From the NCBI GenBank assembly GCA_031551255.1, contig JAVBNW010000109.1:1-53289 (forward strand): a DNA stretch of 53,289 nucleotides, read 5' to 3'. The first letter of the stretch is position 1; the number at the start of each line of letters is the position of its first letter. The notes beneath the pieces were generated by a model, which saw nothing but the letters and a program-made list of their open reading frames with translations, did not search any database and was not told the origin of the DNA. This stretch comes from JAVBNW01 sp031551255. GTDB taxonomy: Bacteria; Bacillota; Clostridia; Christensenellales; UBA1750. The translations under genes and the position numbers were made by a program. This document shows, piece by piece, positions 24,342-31,904 of this stretch.

Positions 24342-26309
24342 ATGAAATTTGGCAAGTTGATGCGGTGCGCGGCCATGATGCTGGCGCTGCTGGTAGCCGC
24401 CATAGGGTTTGCGGGCTGCACCGCGGGCGTGCAGGCACAGGATGGTTCCACGCCTTCCACACAAGCGGAAAGCACCCAGGCGCAGTCGACCGCGAGCAGT
24501 GCGCCCACGGCGCAGATCGCCCAAATCTCCGCGAAGACGGACATTGCCGACACGGATGCAACCTGGGATGAAAGTTCCAGCACGATGATTGCGCTCGGTG
24601 GCGAAAGCATTTCGGTGGAAGGCTCGGGGGCCACGGCGAGCGGGAGCGTGCTTACCATTACGAAGGCTGGAACGTATGTAATAAGCGGCTCGCTGACAAA
24701 CGGGCAAATCGTCGTGAGCACAACGAAGGACGATACGGTGCGCATCGTGCTCAACGGCGCGCAGATCGCCAACAAGACGGGCGCGCCGGTCTACGCGTCG
24801 CAGTGCGATAAACTGATCATTACGCTGGCGGAAGGCACGCACAATACGCTGACCGACGGCGGAGCGGATTTTGTTTACGACAACACCGCCGATGAAGAGC
24901 CAAACGCGGCGCTATTTTGCAAGGACGACCTGACCATCAACGGAACGGGATCGCTAACGGTAAACGCCGTTTTTAACAACGGCATCGGCACGAAGGACGA
25001 TCTTCTGATCGTCAGTGGAACCATCGCCATAAATGCGGCCAACCACGGCCTGCGCGGCAACGACTCGGTGACGGTTCTGGCGGGGGACATCTCCATCACC
25101 GCGGGCAACGACGGCGTGCAGACCAACAACATCGAAGATGCGACCAAGGGCTGGGTTTTGATCGAGGGCGGCTCCGTCGATATCGTCTCCGTGCACGACG
25201 GCATCCAGGCCGACACGACGCTTTCGGTAACGGGCGGAACTTTGAACATCACAGCGGGCGGCGGAGAGAAAAAGGCCCAGACCGTGGCATCTTCCGATAC
25301 AACTTCAGATAGCTACAAGGGATTAAAATCCGCGGGCGACATCGCGATTTCCGCGGGTGTGATAACGGTCGACAGCTATGATGACAGCGTGCACGCCAAC
25401 GGCTCCATCGCCATCAGCGGCGGGGATCTGACACTTTCTACCGGCGACGACGGCGTGCATGCGGATGCGAACCTCGCCGTCACCGGTGGAAATATAGCGG
25501 TATTGGCCTCGTACGAAGGGCTTGAGGCGGCCAACATTGCCATATCGGACGGGGTGATCGACGTCGTATCCTCGGACGACGGGCTCAACGCGGCCGGTGG
25601 CAGCGACGGGAACACGGCGGGCGGGCGCTTTGGGAAAGATACCTTCTCCTCCGGCGGCAGCTATTCCATCGTGATCACCGGCGGGCAGATCGCAATCCGG
25701 GCAGGTGGCGACGGCCTGGATTCAAACGGAACCCTGGATGTCGGCGGCGGAACCATCCTTTCCTTTATCAACTCCACGTCCGACAACGGCGCGATCGACG
25801 CCGATGGCACGGTTACCTTTACCGGCGGAACCATTATCTACGGCGGCACGGGCGCCGGCAGCAACCCGGGCGGAAATTCCACGCAGAGCTATGTATACGT
25901 GAGCGGCAGCATCGCAGCCGGCAGCGAGATTACCGTCAAGCAGGATGGCAAGACGTTGGTTGCCGCTACCGTGGCCATGGACTGCCAGTATCTCGCGGTC
26001 TCCTCGCCCGATATCGTCAGCGGCCAGAGCTACGATGTGTATAACGGCGGCACGTTGCTGGCAAGCGCTACGGCGGGCACCGGAGGTGGCGGCATGATGG
26101 GCGGCCCGGGCGGCGGAGGCTTCGGCGACCGCGGCGGCAGGGGCGGCGCCTTCCCCGGCGAAACGGGGGATGGCGCCACGGGCAACGGAGGTACGCCTCC
26201 CGGGGATATGGGAACCGGCGGCCCAGGCAACGGTACGTTCCCCGGCAACCCGCCGGATGGAAGCGCAGGAAACGGCGGTACCCCTCCCGGCACCCCGGCA
26301 GGGTCGTAA
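24342..26309 (+). CDS. Carbohydrate-binding (Cthe_2159-like) lipoprotein
   Basis: This 655-residue exported protein starts with a lipoprotein signal peptide ending in GFAGC (Cys26) and a Ser/Thr/Gln linker. A long series of beta-solenoid repeats with G-x-I-x-I and DDGVHA/NDGVQT turns fills about 80-520. This is the architecture of the polysaccharide-binding Cthe_2159 family. The last about 80 residues are low-complexity Gly/Pro-rich (GGGMMGGPGGGGFGDRGGRG and repeats of GTPPGD). The protein would sit on the outer face of the membrane and bind acidic or cell-wall glycans; the ligand is unknown. It belongs to the VTC-DUF4956 operon. Confidence 0.88.
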   Translation: MKFGKLMRCAAMMLALLVAAIGFAGCTAGVQAQDGSTPSTQAESTQAQSTASSAPTAQIAQISAKTDIADTDATWDESSSTMIALGGESISVEGSGATASGSVLTITKAGTYVISGSLTNGQIVVSTTKDDTVRIVLNGAQIANKTGAPVYASQCDKLIITLAEGTHNTLTDGGADFVYDNTADEEPNAALFCKDDLTINGTGSLTVNAVFNNGIGTKDDLLIVSGTIAINAANHGLRGNDSVTVLAGDISITAGNDGVQTNNIEDATKGWVLIEGGSVDIVSVHDGIQADTTLSVTGGTLNITAGGGEKKAQTVASSDTTSDSYKGLKSAGDIAISAGVITVDSYDDSVHANGSIAISGGDLTLSTGDDGVHADANLAVTGGNIAVLASYEGLEAANIAISDGVIDVVSSDDGLNAAGGSDGNTAGGRFGKDTFSSGGSYSIVITGGQIAIRAGGDGLDSNGTLDVGGGTILSFINSTSDNGAIDADGTVTFTGGTIIYGGTGAGSNPGGNSTQSYVYVSGSIAAGSEITVKQDGKTLVAATVAMDCQYLAVSSPDIVSGQSYDVYNGGTLLASATAGTGGGGMMGGPGGGGFGDRGGRGGAFPGETGDGATGNGGTPPGDMGTGGPGNGTFPGNPPDGSAGNGGTPPGTPAGS

Positions 26310-26392
26310 AGCCTCATAATCCGGCTGAAAGGAAGCGTGAGAAAGGGGGTGGTTGCCATGTGAACGGCCGCGCTACATGGGCATAGTTGCGA

Positions 26393-26462
26393 TATACTGG
26401 TGGGCCGATAGCCTTAAAACAGGCGCGGTCCCCAACAAAGCCAGTTTCTCTCTGCAACATTT
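26393..26462 (+). promoter_or_regulatory. Possible promoter and structured leader of the secreted-protein gene
   Basis: A TATACT box (26393-26398) without a good -35 is followed by a stable hairpin. GGGCCG (26402-26407) pairs with CGGTCC, with an inner GCC/GGC stem around TTAAAACA. No known riboswitch class was recognised. Confidence 0.3.
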
Positions 26463-26486
26463 CAATTTTTACGAGGAGTTGATTTT

Positions 26487-27008
26487 TTGAAGAAAACCGG
26501 AAAGTTTATGGCGCTCATCTTAGCTGCCGTGATGACGCTCGCATTGGGAACTACGGTAGCGCTGGCCGCGACGGACGATACCACGGCCGACGCCCCGCGC
26601 ACGCGCGCCAGCAGCACCGACAGCGCCAAGCCCTCGCGAGAGAAAGGCACGAAGGCCGGCGGCGTCAACGTAATCTCCATTGCCGCTTCGGTGCTTGGGA
26701 AGACGGAAGACGAAGTGAAGGAAGCGGTAAAGACCGGCAAGGTCGGCGATCTTCTGGTAGCGGCGGGCAAGGTGGATGCGTTTAAGACGGCTTATCTTAC
26801 CGAAGCGAAGACCAAACTCGACGCGGCCGTTTCCGCCGGAACCTTAACGCAGGCGCAGGCGGATGAAAAGTATGCCGAACAGAAGGCGAAAATCGATGCA
26901 TACGACGGCACAACGCACCTGTGCGGAGGCGCCGACCACAGCAAGATGTTTGAGCGCAAGACCAAATCCGAATCGACGACGACGGGATCGGCAACCGCGA
27001 CGCTCTGA
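26487..27008 (+). CDS. Small secreted protein with helical repeat-like segment
   Basis: This 173-residue protein has a clear signal peptide (KKTGKFMALILAAVMTLALG, then TTVALAATDD). The mature part is charged. It contains IAASVLGKTEDEVKEAVKTG, then KVGDLLVAAGKVDAFKTAYL and LDAAVSAGTLTQAQADEKYA, a pattern seen in secreted clostridial proteins in which a helix-turn-helix-like unit repeats. The C-terminus is Ser/Thr-rich with a single Cys and a His. No enzyme function is evident. TTG 26487 has GAGGAG 8 bp upstream. It follows the lipoprotein gene by 177 bp and may be co-regulated or separate. Confidence 0.8.
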   Translation: MKKTGKFMALILAAVMTLALGTTVALAATDDTTADAPRTRASSTDSAKPSREKGTKAGGVNVISIAASVLGKTEDEVKEAVKTGKVGDLLVAAGKVDAFKTAYLTEAKTKLDAAVSAGTLTQAQADEKYAEQKAKIDAYDGTTHLCGGADHSKMFERKTKSESTTTGSATATL

Positions 27009-27063
27009 TAGCGAATCGCGTTGCGCGAGGCCGAATGCAAAGAAACCAATCTAAACATGTCCT

Positions 27064-27092
27064 ACCCGCCGGAATGCGTTTTCGGCGGGTAT
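27064..27092 (+). terminator. Hairpin after the secreted-protein gene
   Basis: TACCCGCCG (27064-27072) pairs with CGGCGGGTA (27084-27092). The T run after it is weak, so this is a probable rather than certain terminator. It lies between convergent genes. Confidence 0.6.
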
Positions 27093-27127
27093 CTCATTGC
27101 ATATTGCCTTTGGCGGCTAATTAGTTT

Positions 27128-27922
27128 TCAGCTTTGCATCAGCGCCAAGCGGCGTATCGCAAGCGCGACGCCGTCTTCGTCGTTGCGGGTGGTGCGGTGC
27201 CGCGCCACGGCCGCGACGTGGGGAAGCGCGTTGCCCATCGCAACCGAAACGCCGGCCCATGTGAGCATGGCAAGGTCGTTGTCATAATCGCCTATCGCCA
27301 TAACCTCGTGCCGGCCGATGGCGAGGGTCTCCGCCAGACCTTCAAGCGCCCGGCCCTTGTTGACCCCCGGCGCGTTGACCTCGAAGTTTGTCGGATCGGA
27401 TGTAGATACGGCAAGGTCCGCCGCCTCAAGAGGAGCCTTCGCCAGCGCGAGGGCGGCGGCGTCGCCCTCGTAGGAAACACCGATGAATTTTAAGATTTCG
27501 CCCGTCATCGCCAGCGCTTCGTCGCGCCCGACGACGCTGTCCGGCCGGAACCATATTCTATCCACGGCGCGACTCGGCCTAAGCGCGCTTGCGGTATAGA
27601 TGAGCCACGTAATCCCCGCGCTTTCGGCCGCGTCGATGCACAATGCAAGCTCGTCTTGCGCAAGCGGCCTTAGCATATCTTCTTTGCCCTGCGTGCGCAC
27701 CAGCGCGCCGTTGAGCCCGATGATGTCGTACGGCGCGTTTACGCTTTTCATCAGCCCGTCGATTTCAAACGGCCCCCTGCCGCTTGCGACGCATAGGCGG
27801 ATCCCCGCCGCTGCGGCCTCGCGCAGCGCCGCCGCGTTGCCCGGAGAAATTTCGCCGCCCTTGCGAAGAAGCGTGCCGTCCATATCGCACGCGATTAGGC
27901 GCACCTGATTCTGAATCGCCAT
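27128..27922 (-). CDS. Cof-type HAD-superfamily phosphatase
   Basis: This 264-residue HAD hydrolase has the nucleophile motif LIACDMDGTLL (Asp13 and Asp15), motif II in RLCVASGRGPFE, motif III Lys in NKGRALEGLAETL and motif IV in AIGDYDNDLAML. A C2B-type cap lies between motifs II and III. The family dephosphorylates sugar phosphates or cofactors such as FMN and PLP; the substrate is not readable. ATG 27922 is preferred over GTG 27928 because AGGG lies at better spacing. It is a single gene, convergent with the secreted-protein gene. Confidence 0.92.
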   Translation of the reverse strand: MAIQNQVRLIACDMDGTLLRKGGEISPGNAAALREAAAAGIRLCVASGRGPFEIDGLMKSVNAPYDIIGLNGALVRTQGKEDMLRPLAQDELALCIDAAESAGITWLIYTASALRPSRAVDRIWFRPDSVVGRDEALAMTGEILKFIGVSYEGDAAALALAKAPLEAADLAVSTSDPTNFEVNAPGVNKGRALEGLAETLAIGRHEVMAIGDYDNDLAMLTWAGVSVAMGNALPHVAAVARHRTTRNDEDGVALAIRRLALMQS

Positions 27923-28268
27923 CGTCACCCTGCCTTATTTACATAGTGATGTGATTATACCATATCCTATGGGAACCGTACCCAAGGGCACAGCGTTTTA
28001 CAGAGTAGCGATGCCGTCGGGGGCCTCCAAGGGAGGCGGCGCTTCCTTTATGTGGCAAAGCATTGTATACTATTTTTCGCCGCCGGTATCGCGCAGGAAG
28101 CCTCGCTGTGAATATGAACGGGCAACGAAGATGTCGGACGACATTTGCCCCATCGTTTCGGCGCAAATCGAGAGACAAATCATTGCGGCGCGAGTTCCGC
28201 GTCGATCTTAAATGCAAATTTCCTACAGCAAATTTCATGCGGCAGCTTCATGCGAAAGGATGAATACC

Positions 28269-28760
28269 ATGCAGGTTCGCGTACAGCGCAAGGCGGCGTT
28301 TACGGTAATCGGCAGGCTTGGGCAAGGGCCGTCACGCTCCGGCCCGATATGGATTCGCCCGTTGTGGCGGGATCTTCAGCAGGAGTTTGAGGATATTCGC
28401 CACCTGGCGATGCGCGGGCCGGACGGAGAGGTGGCCGGCATGTGGGGGTTGATGAGCGACGCGCGCGATTACCTCGCGCCCTGGGGAGATGAAGGTCGCT
28501 ATTTAGCGGGCTGCGAAGTAAACCCCGGCGTTTCGCCGCCCCGGGGTTGGACGCTGTGGAGCATTCCCGAGCAGGTATATCTCGTCGCCCCATGCAAGCG
28601 GGATAATTACCAGGATACCTATGACCGCGTGATGAACAACTTGTTTGAAAGCGAACGCTATAGCCTTGCGGGCGCGGTGCACGAATATTATCCGCCCGGA
28701 GGAGAAGACGTGATCGAACTGTATGTGCCGATCGTCAGTGACGTGGCGCGCTTGGCATAG
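28269..28760 (+). CDS. GyrI-like / effector-binding domain protein
   Basis: This 163-residue stand-alone domain is similar to the effector-binding part of AraC/BmrR-type regulators. It opens QVRVQRKAAFTVIGRLGQGP, contains IRPLWRDLQQEF and MWGLMSDARDYL, and ends in VHEYYPPGGEDVIELYVPIV, the usual GyrI fold ending. There is no DNA-binding domain. Such proteins bind small amphipathic molecules or hydrolyse cyclopropanoid genotoxins in some subfamilies. ATG 28269 is chosen because GAAAGGA lies 9 bp upstream; longer starts lack a site. It lies upstream of the L,D-transpeptidase, which has its own promoter. Confidence 0.8.
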   Translation: MQVRVQRKAAFTVIGRLGQGPSRSGPIWIRPLWRDLQQEFEDIRHLAMRGPDGEVAGMWGLMSDARDYLAPWGDEGRYLAGCEVNPGVSPPRGWTLWSIPEQVYLVAPCKRDNYQDTYDRVMNNLFESERYSLAGAVHEYYPPGGEDVIELYVPIVSDVARLA

Positions 28761-28797
28761 ATGGAAAGGTATTCTATAAATTTCCATGCGGCAAGTT

Positions 28798-28826
28798 TTG
28801 ACAAACGCTGCGCAAGTGGGTACACT
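28798..28826 (+). promoter_or_regulatory. Promoter of the L,D-transpeptidase gene
   Basis: TTGACA (28798-28803), 17-bp spacer, TACACT (28821-28826). Confidence 0.8.
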
Positions 28827-28893
28827 ATATACAAATCCTAAATCTGTAAGATTAGGCATAAATCAGACTATCATGGATAAGGATGGGATTGCG

Positions 28894-29667
28894 TTGACAA
28901 AGTTTCCGCGTTGCCTGCTATGTGCCTTCGCCCTTGTGCTCGCGCTGGGCGTGTTCCCGGTAAGCGCCTCAGCCGCCACGTTGGGGGGCGTGCATACGGA
29001 GGATGAGTTTGATGTGGATCTGCGTTCCGCGTTGGGGGCGGTGGAAGAATCCCCGCTGGCGCAGCAGCAGAAACAGGCCGCGCAGGTAAGCGCGAGCGAC
29101 AGCGCGTCGTACACGGCTGCGCCGGAGCTTATCCTGGCGGATGCCATTGCCGATGCCAACGGCGTTGTGCCGCTTTATCCCTTTGTAGCAACGAAATACG
29201 ATCGGCCCGTCTCCTACGAAAAGCCCTACATTGTCGGCGTGGATACGGTGAACCAGGTCATCACGGTCGTCAAGCGCGGGGATAGCGACAGCTACGACGT
29301 GCCGGTCAAGTACTTCATCTGCTCCACCGGCACCAAGAAAGATCCTACGCCCGACGGCCTCTTTCTCCTTTCGAATAGCGATCGTTACGATTGGATGTAC
29401 TTTAAAAAGTTCAAGTGCTATGTGCGCTATCCGGTGCATATTTTCGAGGACTATTTCTTCCACTCGCTTATTTACAACAAGCAGGATGTTTCCTCGCTGT
29501 CCCGCTCGAGCTACAACAATTTGGGTAAGCCCGCGTCTCACGGCTGCATCCGCATGCTGGATGACGAAGTAAAATGGATGAGCGAAAATCTCGAAGGCGG
29601 CACCGCCGTCATCGTGTATGCGGGCGCTTCGGATTCGGCGCTCAACAAGGCGCTCAAGCCGAAATAG
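28894..29667 (+). CDS. Secreted L,D-transpeptidase (YkuD family)
   Basis: This 257-residue exported enzyme has a signal peptide (LLCAFALVLALGVFPVSASA, about 8-27). A Gln/Ala-rich linker follows, then a YkuD domain from about 112. The catalytic motif is KPASHGCIRML with Cys218 and His216; His190 (DYFFHSLIY) completes the site. It makes 3-3 cross-links or modifies stem peptides in peptidoglycan outside the membrane. TTG 28894 is chosen because AAGGA lies about 10-14 bp upstream and the signal peptide then starts normally. ATG 28873 has no ribosome binding site. A promoter and a strong terminator make it a single-gene unit. Confidence 0.9.
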   Translation: MTKFPRCLLCAFALVLALGVFPVSASAATLGGVHTEDEFDVDLRSALGAVEESPLAQQQKQAAQVSASDSASYTAAPELILADAIADANGVVPLYPFVATKYDRPVSYEKPYIVGVDTVNQVITVVKRGDSDSYDVPVKYFICSTGTKKDPTPDGLFLLSNSDRYDWMYFKKFKCYVRYPVHIFEDYFFHSLIYNKQDVSSLSRSSYNNLGKPASHGCIRMLDDEVKWMSENLEGGTAVIVYAGASDSALNKALKPK

Positions 29668-29683
29668 ATCCGCAGCATTTCGT

Positions 29684-29712
29684 AAAAAAAAAGCGGCGAA
29701 AGCCGCTTTTTT
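29684..29712 (+). terminator. Rho-independent terminator after the L,D-transpeptidase
   Basis: AAGCGGC (29691-29697), GAAA tetraloop, GCCGCTT (29702-29708), with A and T tracts on both sides. Confidence 0.95.
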
Positions 29713-29905
29713 CATTAAAATAGTCGGTTGAGGTGCTAGATCCAATATGCCTTTTCGCGTTCCAGCGTTTTGTTGAAGACGGCCCAAGAGGCAAAATTGC
29801 AAGGCGGTCCCTGCTGCGAACGATCCGCATTAATTCCCGCTAGGCCGCTTAGTGCCAGCGGGAAGCGGCGTTTGCAGTATTTTGCTTTTCTGCTATTCGG
29901 CAATT

Positions 29906-30940
29906 TTACCCATCGACGACTTCGCTAAAAATAGAGATTTCATTTTCACGAATTTCGTAAAGCAGGTCTATGATATGCTGCAGCGAAACGCCGCTTGATC
30001 CGCGGCCATCTTTTTGCGAAGCGGCATATTTTATGCTTAATGAACGTAGTATGCCGGCTTTAGCCACAATGGTGTTTTCGTATGCCTTCACGGCGCGAGT
30101 TTTTTGCATACCCAAGAAAAAATGCAATCTCGTTTTGATAAGTTGCTTATGTTCTCTGAGATGATGAAGATAACGAAAGCTAAGAGGATGTTCTTTTTGT
30201 ATCTGTTCATGGATTAAGCCATAATAATCAAGGCCGATTCTAATCTTTCCGGCCTCGGATATGCGTAGCAGATATAGGTCGTTGGGGCTTATGTGGCTTT
30301 TTAAGTAGTTGCCCAAGTTATTGAGAAATAATGCCGTATTGTGGGGATAGGGACAATCCGAAAGAAATGGGGTTAATTCCATAATGCGGTTTTTTTGAGC
30401 CCACGCGAGGTTGCCGTGTTTTTCACAGGCTATGCCATATCGATATGCTTTGCAGAATGCGTTAAAGGAATGGCGGATACATGCGTATTTACCAGCTCTA
30501 TTCATGCCGGTTGAAAAGATCGATTGAGTTCCTTTGTCGATGCCATAGATCAATTGAGGATGTAGCAAGTGCGAGTTTTTGCCCAAGCGGCACTGATCTA
30601 AATAGTATTCATCGACAAGAACCACCAGATATGTGCCCAGATTAATATTCTGTTCAATGCAATCCAACAAATCGATATTTTGAATGAACTCATCCGGGAT
30701 CGATTGTATAGATAAAACTTTTGTGGGCAAAGCGTGATATGCATAACTTGCGGCATCTAAGTAATTCATATATATGCCATATGGATGATCTGAATACTGC
30801 TCAACGCCATAAGGTATGGTGTAATGGCTCATAATCCAATTGTGCAGGTGGGGATAGCTTGAAAGGATGGAAAGGCAATGTGCATAATGCAATAAGTTAT
30901 CCATATTAATGTTAACCGTAATCGGAAGAATAGTGGACAT
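29906..30940 (-). CDS. Uncharacterised protein, possibly BtrH/papain-like fold
   Basis: This 344-residue protein is A+T-richer than its neighbours. The N-terminus has LLHYAHCLSILSSYP. The centre has the pattern LGTYLVVLVDEYYLDQCRLG...HLLHPQLIYGIDKGTQSIFS, that is D-x-YY...H-x-x-H...GxD...F. This pattern recurs in BtrH-N-terminal-like and C39-like proteins found near peptide or antibiotic gene clusters. The assignment is by eye and uncertain. The rest is mostly helical with no membrane segment. GGAGG precedes the ATG at 30940. The nearest upstream ORF on the same strand is a 39-codon frame (31049-31168) with its own ribosome binding site. No other biosynthetic gene is in view. Confidence 0.7.
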   Translation of the reverse strand: MSTILPITVNINMDNLLHYAHCLSILSSYPHLHNWIMSHYTIPYGVEQYSDHPYGIYMNYLDAASYAYHALPTKVLSIQSIPDEFIQNIDLLDCIEQNINLGTYLVVLVDEYYLDQCRLGKNSHLLHPQLIYGIDKGTQSIFSTGMNRAGKYACIRHSFNAFCKAYRYGIACEKHGNLAWAQKNRIMELTPFLSDCPYPHNTALFLNNLGNYLKSHISPNDLYLLRISEAGKIRIGLDYYGLIHEQIQKEHPLSFRYLHHLREHKQLIKTRLHFFLGMQKTRAVKAYENTIVAKAGILRSLSIKYAASQKDGRGSSGVSLQHIIDLLYEIRENEISIFSEVVDG

Positions 30941-31048
30941 GGATAAAAGGCCTCCGTTATAAATTTTCTATCAGCGATATGGATTTCGCTCAAAATTGGC
31001 GCAATATGATGAAATATTGACGGCTGTAAGAGTAAGAACACAAATTTT

Positions 31049-31168
31049 TCATGTTGCCAATGCCGAGAACTGCATAAAACGGTAAGCGATTTCCGCATGG
31101 GTCCAGGCGGCAAGGGCGCGGGTTCGTACTAGTTGCCATGACCCGAAGAAATGGGATTTTTTAAACAT
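31049..31168 (-). CDS. Candidate 39-residue peptide upstream of the 344-residue protein
   Basis: The minus strand reads MFKKSHFFGSWQLVRTRALA followed by AWTHAEIAYRFMQFSALAT, then TGA. AAGGAAA lies about 6-7 bp before the ATG. The frame ends 108 bp before the 344-residue gene on the same strand. The peptide is basic at the N-terminus and amphipathic afterward. Its size and position suit a precursor or leader peptide, but no known class is recognised. A chance ORF cannot be excluded. Confidence 0.35.
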   Translation of the reverse strand: MFKKSHFFGSWQLVRTRALAAWTHAEIAYRFMQFSALAT

Positions 31169-31620
31169 AGACGGTTTCCTTGCATGCTGCTCATACGGCG
31201 ATGGATAATGGAGCTCATCGGTAATTGCACGAAGATGGTAGAAAACGTCTTAACGATATTTTGTCAACCACATGCCCATATGATATGAAAAGTGATATCA
31301 CCGTACCCGATCGGCGGGGTGATGTCAAGGAATGTTGGAGGACTTATGCTATACCTTCCTTGGAGAAGACATATAATCTGGCGCATATCGTTCGATAGCC
31401 GCGTTTGAGAGGCCCGCCTACCCGAAAGTAGGGCTGTAAATGCCGTTGGCAAAAAACAGAAGCGGCGCGATGAACCGAAAATGTAGATGCGTAAAGCTTG
31501 TTTGCGTGTTAGGCACTGCGGATGGATCATCCATATGTTTTTGCAGGAACGTTTGCCGATTTACGCACGGACTCTGTCATCTTTGCGCAAACTTGCATTG
31601 TGCGATCAGTGCTTCCGGCG
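31169..31620. other. A+T-richer stretch with no convincing gene
   Basis: Only short open frames without ribosome binding sites are present on either strand. A minus-strand TTGACA (31262-31267) lacks a good -10 box at 16-18 bp. The stretch separates the divergent 344-residue gene and the leuS T-box unit. Confidence 0.5.
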
Positions 31621-31649
31621 TTGACAAACGCAGGGTATGCGGATAGAAT
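31621..31649 (+). promoter_or_regulatory. Promoter of the leuS leader
   Basis: TTGACA (31621-31626), 17-bp spacer, TAGAAT (31644-31649). Confidence 0.88.
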
Positions 31650-31655
31650 ACTCTG

Positions 31656-31880
31656 TAAGACAGGCGACGATGGGGAGCAGTAGTCTCCGCTGCGCGCGAA
31701 AAGAGATCCGCCCGGTTTGGTGAAAAGGCGGCCGCGTATGGGATGAACTCGCCCCGGAGCTTCCGGCGCAGGCCGGACGTGCCCCGCGTTAAGGGGTTGA
31801 GCGGGCGGCTAAGCCGCCAACGAGAGTGGTACCGCGAGGGCAAAACCTTCGTCTCTTTACGAGGCGAGGTTTTTTTGTCT
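31656..31880 (+). ncRNA. T-box leader (leucine) upstream of leuS
   Basis: The leader has the diagnostic T-box sequence GAGAGTGGTACCGCG (about 31822-31836) just before a terminator. Terminator arms AACCTTCGTCTC and GAGGCGAGGTT end in seven T residues (about 31871-31877). Stem I is closed by GGCGA near 31665 and TCGCC at 31749-31753. The specifier-loop side reads GATGAACTCG, so CTC (31748-31750), a Leu codon, is the likely specifier. Uncharged tRNA-Leu would stabilise the antiterminator and let transcription enter leuS. Confidence 0.93.
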
Positions 31881-31904
31881 CCTCCGATGGAAAGGATGGT
31901 TCCC

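Noticed and set aside
26310..26486. Cyclic-di-GMP or other known riboswitch before the secreted-protein gene
   Set aside because: The conserved bases of the GEMM classes and other familiar riboswitches are not present.
31264..31646. Two short open frames between the 344-residue gene and the leuS leader
   Set aside because: Neither has a ribosome binding site, and their translations lack protein-like features; one runs into the leuS promoter.
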